In this document: one piece after another, positions 1 to 5,386 of the stretch
How the letters are laid out: each line of letters starts with the position of its first letter
Position numbering within the stretch: the stretch's first letter is position 1
From: JANWKA01 sp035533815
GTDB lineage: Bacteria; Bacteroidota; Bacteroidia; Chitinophagales; Chitinophagaceae
Assembly: GCA_035533815.1 (NCBI GenBank)
Contig: DATLTB010000097.1
Coordinates: forward strand, 1 to 5,944
Direction of reading: 5' to 3'
Length of the DNA: 5,944 nucleotides
Notes under the pieces: model-generated
Told to the model about the DNA's origin: nothing
Database searches by the model: none
The model's input: only the letters and a program-made list of their open reading frames with translations
Made by a program: the position numbers and the translations under genes

Positions 1-912
1 CTCTTCGTCGGCAGGACGATCTCGGGAATATGCGGGGCCAGTCTGACCACCGCAAGTGCCTATATAGCAGACGTGAGTGAACCGGAAAAAAAAACCCAGA
101 ATTTCGGACTGATCGGTGTGGCATTCGGGGTCGGCTTCATCATCGGGCCGGTCATCGGGGGAATTGCGGGTAAGTTTGGCACCCGGATCCCATTCCTGAT
201 TGCGGCCTGTTTTGCCCTGCTTAATTTCCTGTATGGGCTATTGCTGTTGCCGGAGTCTCTTTCCCCCGAACTGCGCAGGCCTTTTTCATTCAGGCGGTCC
301 AATCCTGCAGGTGCCATGGCTCAGCTAAAGAAATACCCCCTCATTGCTGGTCTGGCTTTATCCTCCTTCCTGCTCTACCTGGCCAGCCAGTCCATTCAGT
401 CCACCTGGACTTTTTTTACGATGCAGCTGTTTAAATGGGATACGGCCATGGTTGGACTTTCCCTGGGTTTCATCGGTTTGCTGATTGCCCTGGTTCAGGG
501 GGTCCTGATCCGGGTGATTATACCCAAGTTCGGCCAGAAGAAATGCCTGTATGCAGGATTGGCCCTCAATGCCCTGGGCTTTTTGCTTTTTTCCCTGGCT
601 TCAAAGGGATGGATGATGTTTGTATTTCTGCTGCCCTATGCCCTAGGAGGGATTGCGGGTCCTTCCCTGCTGGGCATTATTTCAAACCAGGTTCCGGACA
701 ATGAACAGGGAGAACTCCAGGGAGCGATGACCAGCCTGGTCAGCCTGACGGCTATTCTGGGACCACCGCTGATGACTTATTTGTTTGCCACCTTTGCCAA
801 CAAAAATGCCGGGGTATATTTTCCCGGGGCTCCATTCCTGATGGGTGCGTTGATCATCCTGCTGGCGATCGTATTTTCGGTCCGCTCTCTTTCCCGCCAC
901 CCCCAACTATAG
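1..912 (+). CDS. TetA-like MFS efflux transporter, 5' end missing
   Basis: The frame is open from base 1, so the gene begins outside the window and 303 residues of a protein normally near 400 are present. The GTG at 73 lies inside a conserved block and is not the start. The visible part opens with a GRTISGICGAS-type helix and a TASAYIADVS loop, both typical of the TCR/Tet branch of the major facilitator superfamily. Next comes antiporter motif C in the following helix (GFIIGPVIGG, about residues 45-54). A basic cytoplasmic loop (PELRRPFSFRR) joins the two six-helix halves. After it come about six more hydrophobic helices, with a motif-A-like loop (IPKFGQKK). It should sit in the inner membrane and export small molecules by proton antiport. 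The substrate cannot be read from the sequence, and tetracycline resistance should not be assumed. The next gene follows after a 127-bp AT-rich gap. Confidence 0.93.
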   Translation, partial: LFVGRTISGICGASLTTASAYIADVSEPEKKTQNFGLIGVAFGVGFIIGPVIGGIAGKFGTRIPFLIAACFALLNFLYGLLLLPESLSPELRRPFSFRRSNPAGAMAQLKKYPLIAGLALSSFLLYLASQSIQSTWTFFTMQLFKWDTAMVGLSLGFIGLLIALVQGVLIRVIIPKFGQKKCLYAGLALNALGFLLFSLASKGWMMFVFLLPYALGGIAGPSLLGIISNQVPDNEQGELQGAMTSLVSLTAILGPPLMTYLFATFANKNAGVYFPGAPFLMGALIILLAIVFSVRSLSRHPQL

Positions 913-991
913 GTTTGAGTAATTCAATTTATATTTTATTAATCAACTGATTATATAATTTATTTACCCCAATGTCCAGAAATTGGCATCA

Positions 992-1022
992 TTTTAGTGC
1001 ATCCGGTGCTGAAATAACTTTA
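992..1022 (+). promoter_or_regulatory. possible Bacteroidota-type promoter before the small secreted protein
   Basis: TAACTTTA (1015-1022) resembles the Bacteroidota -7 box TAnnTTTG with one mismatch. TTTT lies 19 bases upstream, where the -33 box TTTG is expected. A start about 7 bases downstream would leave a leader of only some 10 bases before the ATG at 1040. The surrounding gap (913-1039) is AT-rich and could yield such a match by chance, so this is only a candidate. Confidence 0.2.
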
Positions 1023-1039
1023 AACTAAAACGACAACTC

Positions 1040-1552
1040 ATGAAAACGTACCTCAAATGGCTGTTGACCGCCCTAACCACCCTCTGTGTATCCGCAGTAT
1101 TTTCCCAGATCCGCGTGGGTGTAGGCAGTACCACCAATGCAGCCGCAGGAGTGCATGCTGCAGGAATCAACAATTCGATCAACAACGCCTCCAGGGCTTC
1201 CGTGAAAACAGTACACCATACCCGGACCAGGACCATGCGTGCAGTTAAAAAAACAGGAAGCAGAAATTCGGCGAAAGTCAATGCAAAAACTGAAGTTCGG
1301 GCACAATCTACAGTCCACGCTAAAAGCACTTCAGGCCGGTCGGGTAGTACATTTAATGCTTCCAGAAAGACGTCAGCACATAAAAGTTCAACACAGTCCC
1401 ATTCAGGAGTTAATGCTTCCAGAAATACTTCAGCACATAAAAGTTCAACACAGTCCCATTCCGGAAAGGAGACCAAGGACCATTACCCCCGGACAACCAA
1501 CGCAGGGGTATCGGTAAAATCAGATACCAAGGGCAAGATAACCACCCATTAA
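1040..1552 (+). CDS. small, very basic secreted repeat protein, function unknown
   Basis: This 170-residue protein is not recognised as a known family. It starts at an ATG followed by a clear signal peptide: Lys2 and Lys6, a hydrophobic core LLTALTTLCVSAV, and likely cleavage near FSQ (about residue 23). The mature part is low in complexity and dominated by Ser, Thr, Ala, Asn, Lys, Arg and His. By my count it has about 25 Lys/Arg and 10 His against only 4 Asp/Glu. It has no Cys or Trp; the single ones lie in the signal peptide. Residues 106-124 and 125-143 are a tandem 19-residue repeat (NASR-TSAHKSSTQSHSG), and residues 93-105 look like a decayed earlier copy. It is probably exported and disordered. 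Its charge would suit binding to polyanions such as DNA or surface polysaccharide, but this is inference. The secreted beta-barrel gene follows 103 bp downstream on the same strand. Confidence 0.75.
   Translation: MKTYLKWLLTALTTLCVSAVFSQIRVGVGSTTNAAAGVHAAGINNSINNASRASVKTVHHTRTRTMRAVKKTGSRNSAKVNAKTEVRAQSTVHAKSTSGRSGSTFNASRKTSAHKSSTQSHSGVNASRNTSAHKSSTQSHSGKETKDHYPRTTNAGVSVKSDTKGKITTH
1355..1468 (+). repeat. two 57-bp in-frame tandem repeat units
   Basis: Units 1355-1411 and 1412-1468 are directly adjacent. By eye they differ at 6 of 57 positions, three of which fall in the last codon. Each encodes 19 residues, and 17 of these are identical. Because the unit is a multiple of three, copy number could change without a frameshift. 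The near-identity at DNA level suggests a recent duplication or ongoing homogenisation. Confidence 0.95.
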
Positions 1553-1655
1553 ACGGCGGTACAACCAGATAAAGGAATGATTATTTCATCCCTGCCGGGG
1601 ATGGGGTACATTATCCTATTTCTAATTCGGCCCTGGTCATCCTAAATCCATCCAA

Positions 1656-2525
1656 ATGGCTAATAAAGGATATTATTTGCTTATCCCGGTCTGGATCATC
1701 TGTTTTGCTCCTGCAATTACCCTTGGCCAGTCCCCTGCAGACACGACCGGGATTGGGTCATCAGACACGGCAGCCAGGGGATCGGTTAAAATCGGACTGG
1801 GATATAATTCCGGTTTGAATTATTTCGGCAGGACTGATAGCCTGAGAAGCAGCGGATTTTATCCTTCCCTGGAATGGGACCTGAAAGATGGATTGTATTT
1901 CAGTTCCAATTTTATTTTCGAGAATAACCAGCAGTCCAGTCTCCAGTACGCCGCCACAATACTGGAAGGAGGGTATAAATTTTCCTCATCCGGTCAGCAT
2001 TTCTCCGGCAACCTCTTTATTTCTAAATTTCTGTATGCCGGCAATTCTGCCCTGGTGCAGTCAGCCATTCAGGAACAAACCGGGGTGAACCTGAGTTTTC
2101 TCAATCAGGTGGTTGATATCAATCTGGGAGGTGATATCAAGTTCAGTGACCAGGCTGACTGGGGACTTACCGCTGGACTGGACCATATTATCCGGTTCGG
2201 CAGCCTGTTTGGAAAAGATGTGCTCGTGTTGGACCCCAGTGTATACTTTTACGGGGGTACCCAGCATTTTACGAATACCTATTTCAAAAAGATCAATGTC
2301 CTGTTTATACCCATTACCCAGCAACAGGAAAACCAGCAGATCAATAAGTTCGGGTTACTTGCCTGGGAATGCTCAGTCCCCGTTGTACTTGCCATCAATA
2401 AACTGGATTTTATACTCGACCCGGCCTATATCACCCCGGAAAACGTCATCCAACCCTCCGGAAGGGATTCCGGTCCGGGAGCAGGCCTTTTCTACCTTAA
2501 TTTGCAGGTAACCTACCGTTTCTAA
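1656..2525 (+). CDS. secreted, probable outer-membrane beta-barrel protein, function unknown
   Basis: The 289-residue product starts with an N-terminal signal sequence: Lys4, hydrophobic core YYLLIPVWIICFAPAITLG, and cleavage probably around residues 24-25. A short Ser/Thr/Asp-rich linker follows. From about residue 43 to the end the sequence alternates polar and hydrophobic residues with many aromatics and Gly, as in transmembrane beta-strands (SVKIGLGYNSGL, GLYFSSNFIF, GLFYLNLQVTYRF). It ends in Tyr-Arg-Phe, the C-terminal aromatic pattern recognised by the BAM assembly machinery. This supports an outer-membrane barrel, perhaps of 10-14 strands. No family-specific motif is visible, so no substrate or enzyme activity is proposed. 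The ATG at 1656 is chosen because it directly precedes the signal peptide; no Shine-Dalgarno sequence is seen, as is usual in Bacteroidota. It lies 103 bp after the basic secreted protein, and co-transcription is possible but unproven. Confidence 0.75.
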   Translation: MANKGYYLLIPVWIICFAPAITLGQSPADTTGIGSSDTAARGSVKIGLGYNSGLNYFGRTDSLRSSGFYPSLEWDLKDGLYFSSNFIFENNQQSSLQYAATILEGGYKFSSSGQHFSGNLFISKFLYAGNSALVQSAIQEQTGVNLSFLNQVVDINLGGDIKFSDQADWGLTAGLDHIIRFGSLFGKDVLVLDPSVYFYGGTQHFTNTYFKKINVLFIPITQQQENQQINKFGLLAWECSVPVVLAINKLDFILDPAYITPENVIQPSGRDSGPGAGLFYLNLQVTYRF

Positions 2526-2531
2526 GTGCGC

Positions 2532-2548
2532 CCCGGATATCCACCGGG
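2532..2548. terminator. weak hairpin between convergent genes
   Basis: CCCGG (2532-2536) pairs with CCGGG (2544-2548) around a 7-base loop, in the 23-bp gap between the stop codon of the + strand beta-barrel gene and that of - strand pyrB. No T-run follows on either strand. If it ends transcription it does so weakly or with Rho. The position suits a bidirectional terminator but the structure alone is poor evidence. Confidence 0.25.
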
Positions 2549-3487
2549 TCATTCGGCAGTTTCTTCCCGGTTACCGGAGAGCAGGTAAAGTACGGACATC
2601 CGGATGGCCACCCCGTTTTCCACCTGTTGCAGAATGATGGACTGATGGGAATCTGCAACATCTGAGTTCAGTTCCACTCCGCGGTTAATGGGCCCGGGAT
2701 GCATGATCACAATATCTTTATGAATGCTGTCCAGCAGGGAACGGCTAATTCCGTATACCTGGTTGTATTCCCTGAGGGAGGAAAACAAGGGCATTTGCTG
2801 TCGTTCCAATTGGATCCGCAGCACATTGGCTACATCGCACCATTTCAGGGCCTCCTTCAGGTCATAGCTGACTTTTATCCCGAATGCTTCACTGATATAT
2901 TTCGGGATCAGCGTCGGAGGGCCGGCTACCATGACTTCCGCTCCCAGTTTTTTGAGGCAGTAAATATCCGAAAGGGCCACCCTGGAATGCAGGATATCCC
3001 CGATTATGGCTATTTTCTTACCTTCCACCGTGCCCAGGCGCTCGCGGATGGAAAATGCATCCAAAAGGGCCTGCGTCGGATGTTCATTGATGCCATCCCC
3101 GGCATTCACAATGGCTGCCTGAATATGCCCGGACAGAAAATGGGGAGCACCGACAGCAGAATGCCGAATGACCACCATGTCCACCTTCATGGCTAGGATA
3201 TTGTTGACCGTATCGATCAGGGATTCTCCCTTCTTGACGGAAGAATCAGCTGCGGTGAAATTGATCACATCGGCGGACAGCCTTCTTTCCGCGAGCTCAA
3301 AGGATATCCTCGTGCGGGTGGAATGCTCAAAAAACAGGTTGACAATAGTGGTATCGCGAAGAGTGGGAACTTTCTTGATAGGCCTTTTCAGTACCTCCTT
3401 GAAATTATCTGCGGTCTGGAAAATGAGTTCAATATCCTGTCGGGTCAGATTCCTGATTCCCAGTAGGTGTTTGACGGAAAGCGGCAT
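2549..3487 (-). CDS. pyrB: aspartate carbamoyltransferase, catalytic chain
   Basis: This enzyme joins carbamoyl phosphate to L-aspartate to give N-carbamoyl-L-aspartate, the first committed step of de novo pyrimidine synthesis, in the cytoplasm. From the chosen start it has 312 residues, normal for the family. Visible landmarks are the carbamoyl-phosphate loop STRTR (56-60) followed by ISFE, and the active-site Lys86 in SSVKKGES. Further on are Arg108-His109, HPTQ (136-139), Arg169 in HSRV, the aspartate-binding Arg224 in VLRIQLERQ, and HPGPINRGVE (263-272). All key residues are present, so it should be active. The frame extends to an in-frame TTG at 3535, but the ATG at 3487 gives the usual N-terminus (MPLSVKHLLGI) and is preferred. 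It lies 54 nt after the pyrR stop, so the two genes are almost certainly one operon. No pyrI regulatory-subunit gene is seen in the window. Confidence 0.97.
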   Translation of the reverse strand: MPLSVKHLLGIRNLTRQDIELIFQTADNFKEVLKRPIKKVPTLRDTTIVNLFFEHSTRTRISFELAERRLSADVINFTAADSSVKKGESLIDTVNNILAMKVDMVVIRHSAVGAPHFLSGHIQAAIVNAGDGINEHPTQALLDAFSIRERLGTVEGKKIAIIGDILHSRVALSDIYCLKKLGAEVMVAGPPTLIPKYISEAFGIKVSYDLKEALKWCDVANVLRIQLERQQMPLFSSLREYNQVYGISRSLLDSIHKDIVIMHPGPINRGVELNSDVADSHQSIILQQVENGVAIRMSVLYLLSGNREETAE

Positions 3488-3541
3488 GCTAAAGGACAAA
3501 GTTAATCCAAAAAAGTCAATCTCTCCTTCACCCAAAGGATT

Positions 3542-4072
3542 TCAGTCAATCAGGATCACCTCATCCTTTCCATCTCTTTCTTTCCAGCAGACCTTCACTT
3601 TTTGGGAAATGATGGAGTCAATACTCTTACCTGTATAGTCAGGTTGTATCGGCAGTTCCCTGCTGAACCTCCTGTCAATCAACACCAGCAGCTCGACCCG
3701 GTCCGGCCTCCCGAAATCCAGCATGGCATCCAGTGCGGACCGGATGGTCCTTCCGGTATACAATACATCATCTACCAGGACAACAGTCTTATTTTCTATC
3801 GAAAATCCTATATCGGTCTGGTTGGGGATGTGCAGGATTTCTCCTTTGTTGAAATCATCCCGGTAAAAAGTGATATCCAGCTTCCCGTAGGGTATCTGGG
3901 TACCCGGCAGTAAGGTGGACAGCCTGGAATGAATCCGGTCGGACAGATAGATTCCCCGGGGCTGAAGGCCCACGATTACGGTATTGGCAAAAAGCAGGTG
4001 GTTCTCGATCAGCTGATGGCACAGCCGGTCAATGGTGACTGCCAGTCTGGACTGGGAGAGAATCGTTTTCAA
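3542..4072 (-). CDS. pyrR: pyrimidine operon regulator / uracil phosphoribosyltransferase PyrR
   Basis: The protein has 176 residues, against about 180 for Bacillus PyrR. It shows the type I phosphoribosyltransferase fold signature: the PRPP loop VVLVDDVLYTGRT (97-109), the GLQPRG segment (35-40), the conserved LDITFYRDD (65-73) and LIDRR (131-135). In Bacillus, PyrR binds UMP and a leader-RNA loop to attenuate pyr transcription and also has weak uracil phosphoribosyltransferase activity. Whether the Bacteroidota version regulates RNA is not known from this sequence. The start is unusual: the conserved N-terminus (MKTILSQ...LTIDRLCHQLIENH-like) begins at a TTG, and no in-frame ATG lies just upstream. 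That TTG is only 5 nt after the stop codon of tnpB and belongs to a 9-bp direct repeat flanking the tnpB element. The mobile element therefore now occupies the position of the pyrR leader and promoter. The next gene is pyrB, 54 nt downstream. Confidence 0.95.
   Translation of the reverse strand: MKTILSQSRLAVTIDRLCHQLIENHLLFANTVIVGLQPRGIYLSDRIHSRLSTLLPGTQIPYGKLDITFYRDDFNKGEILHIPNQTDIGFSIENKTVVLVDDVLYTGRTIRSALDAMLDFGRPDRVELLVLIDRRFSRELPIQPDYTGKSIDSIISQKVKVCWKERDGKDEVILID
4064..4072 (-). repeat. 9-bp direct repeat, right copy (pyrR codons 1-3)
   Basis: On the - strand this reads TTGAAAACG, identical to 5352-5360. It is also the TTG start and codons 2-3 of pyrR, and it lies 5 nt beyond the tnpB stop codon. 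Confidence 0.7.
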
Positions 4073-4200
4073 GGTAACTATATCCTTGTTGGGACAAGCA
4101 TACTTTCCCGTTTCACAGCCCAGTCCCTTGACCGCAACTCCACGGGCACTTCGGAGATACCTTCCCCTGTTAATCCCATTTGTCTGATATTTTTTGCCGC
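4073..4200 (-). ncRNA. predicted omega-RNA (reRNA) region at the tnpB 3' end
   Basis: TnpB nucleases use a guide RNA made from the 3' end of their own gene and the element's right end, with the guide taken from the flanking DNA. Here the matching region would cover the last part of tnpB, including the segment encoding EGISEVPVELRSRD, a tail sequence common in this family. The hairpin at 4091-4109 follows, and the RNA would end near the junction with pyrR. The guide would then be the first bases of pyrR. The 5' limit given is arbitrary and the RNA itself is inferred from gene type and position. Confidence 0.4.
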
Positions 4201-5259
4201 ATTGAAGTCCCGGTCATGAAACGCCTTACATCCAGGACATTTCCACTCCCTGATAGAAAGATTCATATCCTCCATTTTGTATCCACAACTTGAACAGGTC
4301 TTAGAACTTGGTTGGAAGGTTCCGATCCGGATCAGATTCTTTCCATACCAATAAGACTTATACTCCAATTGTCGGATAAATTCACCCCATCCCGCATCCG
4401 ATATGGATTGGGACAGATGATGGTTTTTAACCATGTTGGGGATCCGTAAACTTTCCACTACCAATGTAGTGGCTTGGTTTTCGCACACTAATTGTGTGGA
4501 AAGTTTATGGAGAAAATCATTTCGTTGGTTTGTTATACTTTCATGTTGGATGGCCACCCGGAGATTGGCCTTCCTCCGTTTCCCGCTTCCTTTCCGATGA
4601 TGCGAGGCTCTATATTGGAGGATTTTTAACCGATCCATCTTTTCCCGGAGATACTTTGGATTGGTTACCTTATCCCCATCTGAAGTAATCAGGAAGTCCT
4701 TTAATCCCAAGTCAATCCCGATAGTACGATTTGGATCAATCTTTGGTTTTGGGGGCAGTTCCTGATGGTTATCCACCAAAATGGAGGCGAAGTATTTCCC
4801 GGTAGGCGTTCTGGAAATGGTTATGGTTTTTATTTTACCCTCAAAACGCCGGGAAAGTACGATAGGAATATCCTTCATCTTGGGTATGGTCAATGTGGAT
4901 TTATCGAAGTTAACCTCACGGATATTACAGGGGCATTGAAAAGAGTGATGACCGCTTCGTTTTTTATATTTGGGAAAGCCTTTACTATGTTTAAAGAATT
5001 GCTGGTAGGCTTTATCCATATTCAATATGGCTGCATTCAGAGCCTGGCTATCGGGTTCTGCCAGCCAGGGGAAATCCCCTTTTGCTTCAGCCAACTGGTG
5101 CATCAGGTCATAGGCGCTGATAGTCCTTTTGGACTCCCAAAGCCATTTACGCAAATAAATAGAAGTGTTATACACATATCTGCAGCATCCAAGAGTTTTA
5201 TTAATTAATTCCTCCTGGTCAGCGGTAGGGTAAATACGATATTTATAGGCTTTTAACAT
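4078..5259 (-). CDS. tnpB: TnpB, RNA-guided RuvC nuclease of IS200/IS605 family
   Basis: The 393-residue protein has the full OrfB/TnpB layout. An N-terminal helix-turn-helix region comes first (MLKAYKYRIYPTADQEELI, about 1-45), then a basic, mixed nucleic-acid-binding part. The RuvC-like core has Asp183 in GIDLGLKDF (RuvC-I), Glu269 in LVVESLRIPNM (RuvC-II), and the Asp349/Asp351 pair in HDRDFNAAKNI (RuvC-III). A Zn ribbon has Cys322, Cys325, Cys341 and Cys344 (CSSCGY...CPGC). All expected catalytic and zinc residues are present, and the frame is uninterrupted, so the nuclease may be active. Known TnpB proteins cut DNA next to a short TAM using an omega-RNA and promote retention of the element after excision. 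The ATG at 5259 gives the standard family N-terminus. The gene lies on the same strand as aconitase upstream and pyrR downstream. Its stop codon is only 5 nt from the pyrR TTG start, so translational coupling is possible. Confidence 0.96.
   Translation of the reverse strand: MLKAYKYRIYPTADQEELINKTLGCCRYVYNTSIYLRKWLWESKRTISAYDLMHQLAEAKGDFPWLAEPDSQALNAAILNMDKAYQQFFKHSKGFPKYKKRSGHHSFQCPCNIREVNFDKSTLTIPKMKDIPIVLSRRFEGKIKTITISRTPTGKYFASILVDNHQELPPKPKIDPNRTIGIDLGLKDFLITSDGDKVTNPKYLREKMDRLKILQYRASHHRKGSGKRRKANLRVAIQHESITNQRNDFLHKLSTQLVCENQATTLVVESLRIPNMVKNHHLSQSISDAGWGEFIRQLEYKSYWYGKNLIRIGTFQPSSKTCSSCGYKMEDMNLSIREWKCPGCKAFHDRDFNAAKNIRQMGLTGEGISEVPVELRSRDWAVKRESMLVPTRI
4091..4109 (-). other. right-end subterminal hairpin
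   Basis: GGGA pairs with TCCC (4 bp), then after one bulged base AAG pairs with CTT (3 bp) around a 4-base loop. It overlaps the last codons of tnpB and lies about 20-40 nt before the element's right junction. This is where IS200/IS605 elements carry the hairpin recognised by TnpA and where the omega-RNA scaffold ends. Confidence 0.4.
4447..4507. repeat. 12-bp perfect inverted repeat inside tnpB
   Basis: TAAACTTTCCAC (4447-4458) is the exact reverse complement of GTGGAAAGTTTA (4496-4507), 37 bp apart. Two smaller hairpins overlap its arms: CCACTAC/GTAGTGG (4455-4461 with 4466-4472) and CACAC/GTGTG (4484-4488 with 4494-4498). The second extends by TTTC/GAAA after one bulge. The region encodes about residues 251-272 of TnpB, including the RuvC-II Glu269. 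Confidence 0.8.
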
Positions 5260-5263
5260 TTTT

Positions 5264-5325
5264 GTGAAATTAGTTAATCAGTTGGGATTTTTCACTTAAC
5301 TTGGAAATTAATCGGATAATTTCAC
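5264..5325 (-). promoter_or_regulatory. tnpB: tnpB leader with competing inverted repeats
   Basis: Read on the - strand, GTGAAATTA (5325-5317) can pair in two ways. It can form a 7-bp hairpin with TAATTTC (5310-5304), loop 6 nt, or a 9-bp stem with TAATTTCAC (5272-5264), which lies 5-13 nt before the tnpB ATG. A further GTGAAA (5295-5290) can also pair with the start-proximal TTTCAC. The near hairpin may be the left-end structure recognised by TnpA. The far pairing would cover the ribosome-entry region. No function is proven. Confidence 0.4.
5304..5323 (-). other. left-end subterminal hairpin candidate
   Basis: GAAATTA (5304-5310) and TAATTTC (5317-5323) form a perfect 7-bp stem with a 6-base loop in the tnpB leader, about 29 bases inside the left copy of the direct repeat. 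IS200/IS605 left ends carry such hairpins, but this one is AT-rich and does not resemble the right-end hairpin in sequence. Confidence 0.35.
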
Positions 5326-5351
5326 CTTTAGTCCCACTCAGTATATATTAC

Positions 5352-5360
5352 CGTTTTCAA
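5352..5360 (-). repeat. 9-bp direct repeat, left copy
   Basis: This copy of TTGAAAACG (- strand) lies 26 nt after the aconitase stop codon. It is identical to the first three codons of pyrR at 4064-4072. It is the probable left boundary or target motif of the tnpB element. Confidence 0.65.
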
Positions 5361-5386
5361 TTTCCGGTTTTGTTGTCAGGGTGCAT

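Larger units (their letters stand above)
4064..5360 (-). mobile_element. IS200/IS605-type (IS1341-like) tnpB-only element
   Basis: The element consists of one tnpB gene with short ends and no tnpA transposase in the window, so it would need a transposase in trans to move. It sits between the aconitase and pyrR genes. The coordinates include the two 9-bp copies of TTGAAAACG (- strand reading) at 5352-5360 and 4064-4072; one repeat unit plus the interior is 1288 bp. IS200/IS605 elements normally make no target duplication. One reading is therefore that the left TTGA-containing motif is the target/TAM and the right copy is the matching right-end cleavage motif. Subterminal hairpins lie at 5304-5323 (left) and 4091-4109 (right). 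The exact cleavage points cannot be fixed from sequence alone. Confidence 0.7.

Noticed and set aside
940..953. Inverted repeat TAATCA-AC-TGATTA after the MFS gene; CAACTGATTA also occurs on the - strand in the tnpB leader
   Set aside because: The loop is too short for a hairpin and there is no GC stem or T-run. In such AT-rich gaps a shared 10-mer is likely by chance.
994..1476. Long open frame on the - strand opposite the small secreted protein
   Set aside because: It has an internal repeat only because it mirrors the tandem repeat on the + strand, and no signal or domain. The + strand frame has a clean signal peptide.
1587..1603. CATCCC/GGGATG hairpin between the small secreted protein and the barrel gene
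   Set aside because: A 6-bp stem with no T-run after it; too weak to call a terminator, though it could be one.
2699..3638. Two long + strand open frames across pyrB and the end of pyrR
   Set aside because: They lie opposite clearly identified genes with all family motifs and encode no recognisable protein.
4078..5259. CRISPR-associated Cas12-like effector
   Set aside because: RuvC and Zn-ribbon motifs are shared, but the length (393 residues), the OrfB N-terminus and the absence of any repeat-spacer array or cas genes indicate transposon TnpB.
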